Below, one piece after another: positions 58,827 through 64,000 of a stretch of 64,000 nt of DNA. The notes under the pieces are model-generated. The model had not been told where the DNA came from and did no database searches. It saw only the letters and a list, made by a program, of their open reading frames with translations. Origin of the DNA: Zygaena filipendulae (taxonomy: Eukaryota > Arthropoda > Insecta > Lepidoptera > Zygaenidae); contig OU015666.1 in the NCBI GenBank assembly GCA_907165275.2, positions 7,222,001 through 7,286,000 on the forward strand. Reading direction: 5' to 3'. Position 1 is the stretch's first letter; each line of letters begins with the position of its first letter. The position numbers and the translations under genes were made by a program.

Positions 58827-61676
58827 CTAGTCAAAAAAGCCCCCCCGAAGCTCACCCCGTTCAAAGGTTCCCATGATACTGGCCACATTGCCACGCTGTA
58901 TGGCCAGCGAAATCCTTTGAGCAAGGTACGTCCTAGAGCGTGCGTCGCCAGTTTTTTGGTGCAAACGCCTGCCGATCTCGGCGACAAACTGTACGGCCTC
59001 CGTGCCCCATGTCCCCGCGGTTTCCACTGCCACTGGCACAAATGAGTAAGAAGCCTTTAATGCCGCATATTTATCATGCTTTAATTTTGCTGAAGCTTCC
59101 GCTGCGGAGCCGGCTCGCTGCCTTGACCCAGCCAAATGGGAAGTAGCGAAAGTGCAACAACACGTAGCATCCCATAGCAAGCAGCGGCCTCGCTCCCAAG
59201 GTATCATCGTCAGACCATCCGGGCGCTTCCCGTCTGTACGACACAAACCCGGTGGCTCCAATACACTGGGAACACCTGCCGCGACAAGGGCCCGACGAAT
59301 AATATCATTTAGGGCGTGATGGCGCGAAAACCTCCCAGCAGATCTGATGCAACTTAGGCCATGCAATCCGTCGGCATCCACTCTCGCGCCACACACACAG
59401 CGATGTGGTTCGCACATAGTGCAACCAAGACGCAAAGCCACCGCTACACGGAGGGAACCGTCGTCCAAAAATGTACCCAATTTAGGGGACGGTAAAGCAT
59501 GTAGCCACGCCCCAGACTCTGGCCTGGAGACGGCTTTGAGGCGTGCTAAATCCTTCCCCGCGGCACTCCCAATGAGGCTGTTAAGGGAAACCCTGGACAA
59601 AACATCGTCCCAAGCTCTCTGACAGCACTTGCTCTCCGGTAGCGACTCACCAGGACACAACGCAGACCACGCCGATAACGCCTCCTCATAGTAAGGAATC
59701 GCGACCTCATCACCGTTATTACATAGTATCTGAGTGACGAGATCCACAACCCCAGACGCAGAAGACAAAAATGCGGCCACGCCTGTGCCCTCTATACGGC
59801 GCACCCCCAGCCCACCATGGCGAACAGGAAGAGCAGCCTGGCTCCACTGTTCCCCATTTAAGCTGACATTGAGTAGATCTTCGAGCGTGAATTTGACTAA
59901 GTTGTCCAAGGAGCCTACCTCCCGAGGGAAAAGCCAACTAGGCGAGGTTCTAACAAAATACGTCAACTTCGGCATCGAGAAACAACCGCGCAAAAGAATG
60001 AGAGCCACGTGGGCCGATAACTGCTTTAAGTCCCGATGTATCGACTCAAGGGATTGCTTCTTCGCATTTAGAGCACACGGCACCCCATCTTCGAAAATTG
60101 GCGAGCCTAGCAGAGAGAAATCCGATCTGTCCAACAGTTTGATCCCTGGAACCAACGCATCAAATCTAGGCAACAACGCAGCACTGGATCCATTAGGTAA
60201 GTAAATCTCACATTTTCCTGAGTTCACTTCCAGGCCAATATCCCTGAGCTTGGGAAATAACGTTTGTACGTCGTCAAATACTAGATCCGGCGGACCTCCG
60301 ATAGTGCCGTCATCAAGGTACCAGAGGTTTAACGGTGACCTAATATCCCTAATAATCTTGTTGATAGCTAAGCTAAAAATCAAGGGCCCAAGAGGATCGC
60401 CCTGCTGTGCGCCTACTTCCGACAATATAGCCGTATTGTCATAAAATAGTTTGCTTGGAGCGCTATAACACTGGTACAGAAAAGGGTACAAGGACGGAAT
60501 ATTTTCCTTTACTTCCGACAATATCACATCCCTTTCTGCGCAGTTAAACGCGTTTTTCACGTCCAGTTTTAAAATGACGAATTCCTCATCCGCGCGATGT
60601 AGTGCGAACGCTCTCGTGGCGTGGATAGCAGCCTCGCACCCTTGCGCTACACCAAAGCCCAGCTGATGCGGCTTTAACAAATTGGCCATGTCATTCCTTA
60701 CTGAGCGACAACCCAGTTTAGCAACAAGGCGACGTAAAACGCCGCCGACTGCAATAGGACGTACACCGCCATCCTTCTTGGCAAGCGCGCATAAACTCCC
60801 ACCATATAGAAAAGGGCATACCTCCACATTAACCATTCCCCTAAGCATGAAGTTGCACAACCTGGTCAATGCAACAAGTAGCCGCGGGCCATTATCACCA
60901 GCCGACGGAGAGAGGAGCTCCTTTAAGTGCTCTGGCCGCAGCCCGTCGAGCCCTCCGGCCGAGCCATTATAAAAAGAACCCACGGCAGCCATTACATCTT
61001 CCTCCCTAACAACCAACAGAGGACAACCAAGACCCGGAGCAGGTGGAAAAGAAAGTTGCCGTGACGGAGTTGGATGCTTATCACGCAAAGCGGCCACGGT
61101 TTCCCCACTATTAGGAGCGGGAGGGCTGCCAGACACCACCAAGCGAACCGCACCCCTTAAGTCACCGTCGTGAACCTTGGACTCAATCCTCCTGATAACA
61201 GAACTTGGCGAGTACCTTACTTCCGTCGGCAAACAATCACACGCCCTGTCCACGTTCTCCTTTACCTTCGCGGTAAGAGGACGAGGGTCTCCGCGATCTG
61301 GTACCCTAAGCACAGTGAAAGCAAACGTCAACAGAGCTAGCCAATCCTCCTTGCTATTAGTATATAAGCAACCATCAATCACAGAGCACAGTTTCCCCGC
61401 GACCTGGTTTCTGGCCCCTTTCGGGATGTGCTTGAGTACCGCCACATTCTTCTTAAACGCCGCCAAACTATCCAAATTGATTCCCCCTGTAAGCGTTCGC
61501 GTATCACGCGCCCGCCCTGCATCACCCTGTGGCGAAGGTGGATCGCGCTGCGGCAGCGGCTGCGACCGAACATCCCTGTGTACGTGCGAAATGTGTACAT
61601 TTAGGCCCCGCGGAACAACAAACAGGCGAGAGGAACTCGGACAATGTGGGCACGTTGACCTTGGGGGACTGCTCAT
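58827..61676 (-). CDS. Reverse transcriptase / restriction-like endonuclease protein (R2-like)
   Basis: A single intact polyprotein for target-primed reverse transcription: the endonuclease nicks DNA and the reverse transcriptase copies element RNA there. It has 949 residues from the ATG at 61676; a TTG eight codons upstream is preceded by an in-frame TGA. In order: a zinc finger (C9-x2-C12-x15-H28-x4-H33; TCPHC ... LNVHISHVH); a linker; RT from about 220, with KKDGGVRPIAVGG, QLGFGVAQGCEAAIHATRAF, LDVKNAFN (371-378), QQGDPLGPL (424-432) and catalytic YLDD (453-456); a thumb/linker; a Cys/His cluster from about 752 (CTMCEPHRCVCG ... HGLSC) then RFSRHHALND; and a PD-(D/E)XK-like endonuclease with KRPDGL (PD at 819-820) and LLWDATC. 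This C-terminal arrangement separates the R2/NeSL group from APE-type LINEs. No Myb motif was noticed. All key residues are present, so it could be active. The exact clade is uncertain. Confidence 0.88.
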   Translation of the reverse strand: MSSPPRSTCPHCPSSSRLFVVPRGLNVHISHVHRDVRSQPLPQRDPPSPQGDAGRARDTRTLTGGINLDSLAAFKKNVAVLKHIPKGARNQVAGKLCSVIDGCLYTNSKEDWLALLTFAFTVLRVPDRGDPRPLTAKVKENVDRACDCLPTEVRYSPSSVIRRIESKVHDGDLRGAVRLVVSGSPPAPNSGETVAALRDKHPTPSRQLSFPPAPGLGCPLLVVREEDVMAAVGSFYNGSAGGLDGLRPEHLKELLSPSAGDNGPRLLVALTRLCNFMLRGMVNVEVCPFLYGGSLCALAKKDGGVRPIAVGGVLRRLVAKLGCRSVRNDMANLLKPHQLGFGVAQGCEAAIHATRAFALHRADEEFVILKLDVKNAFNCAERDVILSEVKENIPSLYPFLYQCYSAPSKLFYDNTAILSEVGAQQGDPLGPLIFSLAINKIIRDIRSPLNLWYLDDGTIGGPPDLVFDDVQTLFPKLRDIGLEVNSGKCEIYLPNGSSAALLPRFDALVPGIKLLDRSDFSLLGSPIFEDGVPCALNAKKQSLESIHRDLKQLSAHVALILLRGCFSMPKLTYFVRTSPSWLFPREVGSLDNLVKFTLEDLLNVSLNGEQWSQAALPVRHGGLGVRRIEGTGVAAFLSSASGVVDLVTQILCNNGDEVAIPYYEEALSAWSALCPGESLPESKCCQRAWDDVLSRVSLNSLIGSAAGKDLARLKAVSRPESGAWLHALPSPKLGTFLDDGSLRVAVALRLGCTMCEPHRCVCGARVDADGLHGLSCIRSAGRFSRHHALNDIIRRALVAAGVPSVLEPPGLCRTDGKRPDGLTMIPWERGRCLLWDATCCCTFATSHLAGSRQRAGSAAEASAKLKHDKYAALKASYSFVPVAVETAGTWGTEAVQFVAEIGRRLHQKTGDARSRTYLAQRISLAIQRGNVASIMGTFERGELRGGFFD

Positions 61677-61799
61677 ATCTTGTTCACAAATGATACACAA
61701 ATTTCAAATCCACTTCATGTTTCGTCATAGGCTTAGTGTATTATATATTATATGTATATTATATTTATATGTATATAATGCAATTTACAATTAATTCAA

Positions 61800-62222
61800 G
61801 CTAATGTCATTCTACAATCAATTTATAATTTACAACCATCATACATCAATAATTTACAATCAATTCAAACCAATGTCAATTCATTACGAGTACCTACAAT
61901 TAAGAAATAAAATAATATAGGTACATCACAAAAAAGAAAAGCTAATGTCAATCTACGATCAATTTATAATTTACAACCATCATACATCATTAATTTACAA
62001 TCAATTAAAACCAATGTCAATTCATTACGAGTACAATTAAGAAATAAAATAATATACCTACATCACAAAAAAGAAAAGCTAATGTCATTCTACAGTCAAT
62101 TCATGTCAATTCATTACGAGTACAAAAGAAATAAAATAATATACATCACAAAAAATAAAAGAATAAACATAGAACAATAAATAAAATAATATACCTACTT
62201 CATAAACATTGAAGAATTAAAT
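61800..62222 (-). repeat. Tandem repeats in the leader of the RT element
   Basis: Units start GCTAATGTCA at 61800, 61941 and 62079. The first two are 141 and 138 bp and nearly identical; the third is shortened to 82 bp by loss of its middle part, and a partial unit follows to about 62222. Shared blocks include TTCATTACGAGTAC and AAGAAATAAAATAATATA. The repeats lie just upstream of the RT reading frame on its own strand. Confidence 0.85.
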
Positions 62223-62374
62223 AATTTATTTTTTATTTCATTTTAATTGTTAATTTCACGATAAATAGAGACTAGAAAATTTTAAAAGTGGCAACTATAC
62301 TAAAAAAAAAACTATCAATAAAAACATCACAAAAAGGCTTTTAAATAAACGTACCAAATTACACATTAATTGCA

Positions 62375-62487
62375 AACAAATGAGACATTAGTCTTATTTT
62401 TTAACACAAATGAAACATTAGTCTTATTTTTAAACATTATACGTCTTTTAAAAAGAAAAACATCATACGTCTTTTAAAAAGAAAAAC
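62375..62487 (-). repeat. Two short tandem duplications
   Basis: ACAAATGAGACATTAGTCTT recurs 31 bases later with one change (62375, 62406), and ATACGTCTTTTAAAAAGAAA recurs 27 bases later (62438, 62465). Both lie between the larger repeats and the tRNA-like segment. Confidence 0.8.
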
Positions 62488-62565
62488 CGTTCGTAAACCG
62501 AGACGAGAACCCAGCACCTCCCGCTTTATAGTGCAGCACCGACCCGAACACGCTACAAGTCTTAT
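62488..62565 (-). repeat. tRNA-like segment (SINE head or element leader)
   Basis: On the minus strand, TAGCGTGTTCGGGTCGG resembles a pol III A box (TRGYNNARNNGG). About 32 bases on, GGGTTCTCGTCTCGG resembles a B box (GGTTCGANTCC) with two mismatches. This is the layout of a tRNA-derived SINE head. It has no clean cloverleaf, so it is not a functional tRNA gene. It points toward the RT ORF. Confidence 0.5.
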
Positions 62566-64000
62566 GACGTAGGACGCTAAATTGTGAAACACAAGCGTTC
62601 ACTGCACCCAGCACCGAACTTGTCTGTTATCTTAGAATACCTTCGTGTATCAAATAATAATAATGCAACTCGATCTTGCCTCTTAAACACCATCAAAATT
62701 CCATGGATCTGGGATGTTCACTACTCGCTGAGGCCACACCAGACAACATTAGGTCGCAATGCCCCGCAAGTAAATGTGCAAAAATTTACGAATGCACACA
62801 GCTTAGATCGCCTTTTGTTCGCACGGTGTTTAATTGGTTTTGTGGTTCACAAGCAGTTTCACGGCCCGATTACAACACCACACACAAATTTCGACGGCTA
62901 TGATGCTCTTATAATGATTCCATAAATCAAAACTTGTTTATTTTATTTTTTTGCGAATTATTTAACACGGAGCCAATGTTTACAATTTGTGATGTACCCA
63001 CCTTTTTTCTGTTCTCGGCGTTACACAAAATGCCGACTGTTTGCTAACGAATGAATTAATAAACCTGCGACAACCCTTTCACGTGTCGTGAAATTTCTTT
63101 TTCGTAAACTTTATTGTCTTTTGGGATAACTTTCATAACAAGCTTTAGAGAACTACATATAATGTATGTACATAATTATAGGACCATCCAAACACGGACA
63201 TACAGCACATTCGTGACACTGACATATTGCAAAGGCATTACAGGCGCTTAATTTCCGTCATATCTAGATGCCTACCCGATATCTGGAATGTGTGACGACT
63301 GCATTGCTACGAGTATTCAGGCATGTTATTATATCACAGCACACATAAAACATATTGTTACATGTCGAAATATTCTTCTGATTAAATTTGCTAATAATGT
63401 TGTAGTTTTACTTCTTCATCTCTTTACCGTTGATACAATAATATTAGCATAGACCATACTTTAGTTTTTTTTTATTAATTTAACTTAAACATCGAATAGG
63501 TAGGTGTATCCAATATTAGGTAAGGCCTTATTTAAACATTGACCTGTCAGTTATTATAATAAAGGGAAGAGTCCTATTACAATAGAACATTTGTAATTAA
63601 TGCTTTCTGTTTATAAAAAAATATTTTACTATAGATACCGTACTGTGCAATAGTAAGATAAATAATGATAATAAAAGGAGCAGCTAAAATAGATAAAATA
63701 GAAACAAAATAACAAACGCCATTCATACAGTCAGCTGCCATATTTCATAGCGTCATTATTTCACCTTCGCGCTGACTCTCAGGGACTTAACATCAAGGGC
63801 TACGGTCGCTATGGCAACGCCAGAGTCGTCTCGGATTTGGCGAACATACAACGTACACACTGAGGCGTTAATCTGATCAACTTTTGTACGAAACGAACAA
63901 ATTTTATGTTTTAAATTTCTTTGAGTTCTCAATTATTATTTGCAACTTTCCACAAATTTTCATTTAAATCTTTCCAGTAATTGTTACGAAATACGCGTTT
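62566..64000. other. AT-rich flank, no gene recognised
   Basis: A frame at 62584-62925 is open for 113 codons but shows no recognisable domain. The remainder is AT-rich; 63720-63880 is GC-richer with no recognised feature. Confidence 0.4.

Larger units (their letters stand above)
58700..62487 (-). mobile_element. R2/NeSL-type non-LTR retrotransposon with restriction-like endonuclease
   Basis: Extent inferred from the single long ORF (58827-61676), a 3' UTR of about 110 bases with an AATAAA (58717-58722, minus) and the AT-rich repeated leader upstream. The coding part is much richer in G+C than its surroundings, as expected for a recent arrival. The flanks are not 28S rDNA. No target-site duplication was found, and the outer ends are uncertain. 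Confidence 0.65.

Noticed and set aside
59734..61794. Several plus-strand frames of up to 205 codons opposite the RT ORF
   Set aside because: Antisense shadows of the GC-rich RT gene.
62584..62925. 113-codon frame near the right end
   Set aside because: No recognisable domain; nothing supports translation.

Overview
This window looks like nuclear DNA from an insect, most likely a moth or butterfly (Lepidoptera). It is AT-rich with scattered GC-rich islands, full of short GGTACCTAC-type strings, and crowded with copies of a short repeat that begins TCCTACTAATATTATAAATG and ends in a small hairpin plus GCACAGCTAG. I recognise that end structure as a lepidopteran non-autonomous Helitron. No bacterial operons, rRNA or intact tRNA genes were seen. 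The species cannot be named from the sequence.

Host genes are sparse. Positions 5311-6042 (+) hold the last coding exon of a membralin (TMEM259) orthologue, with a splice acceptor just upstream and a poly(A) signal after the stop. The rest of that gene must lie upstream, outside the window, so 1-5310 is probably intron. Positions 52119-52436 (+) look like the terminal coding exon of a protein I cannot identify. Everything else is non-coding or mobile DNA.

Two retroelements carry long intact reading frames. (1) A LINE at about 20483-22456 (+) has 14-bp target-site duplications, an intact 506-residue Gag-like ORF1 with three zinc knuckles, the first 33 codons of ORF2, and then directly a short 3' end with a poly(A) tail. 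It is a Gag-only LINE derivative. (2) On the minus strand, 58827-61676 encodes one 949-residue protein: a zinc finger, a reverse transcriptase (YLDD), a Cys/His cluster and a restriction-like endonuclease domain, i.e. an R2/NeSL-type non-LTR retrotransposon outside rDNA. Upstream on its own strand lie AT-rich tandem repeats (61800-62487) and a tRNA-like segment (about 62488-62565).

The remaining repeats are more than twenty Helitron copies (some nested, one pair abutting head to tail with no spacer), four families of MITE-like inverted-repeat elements, a 611-bp element bounded by TTAA, LINE 3'-end fragments, tRNA-derived SINE-like pieces, a near-perfect 230-bp palindrome of unknown class, a 111-bp tandem duplication and a 9-bp minisatellite. 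GC-rich islands recur every few kilobases through the desert between the two host exons and could be regulatory, but nothing in the sequence alone proves it.

Coordinates of repeats are by eye and may be off by a few bases at degenerate ends.
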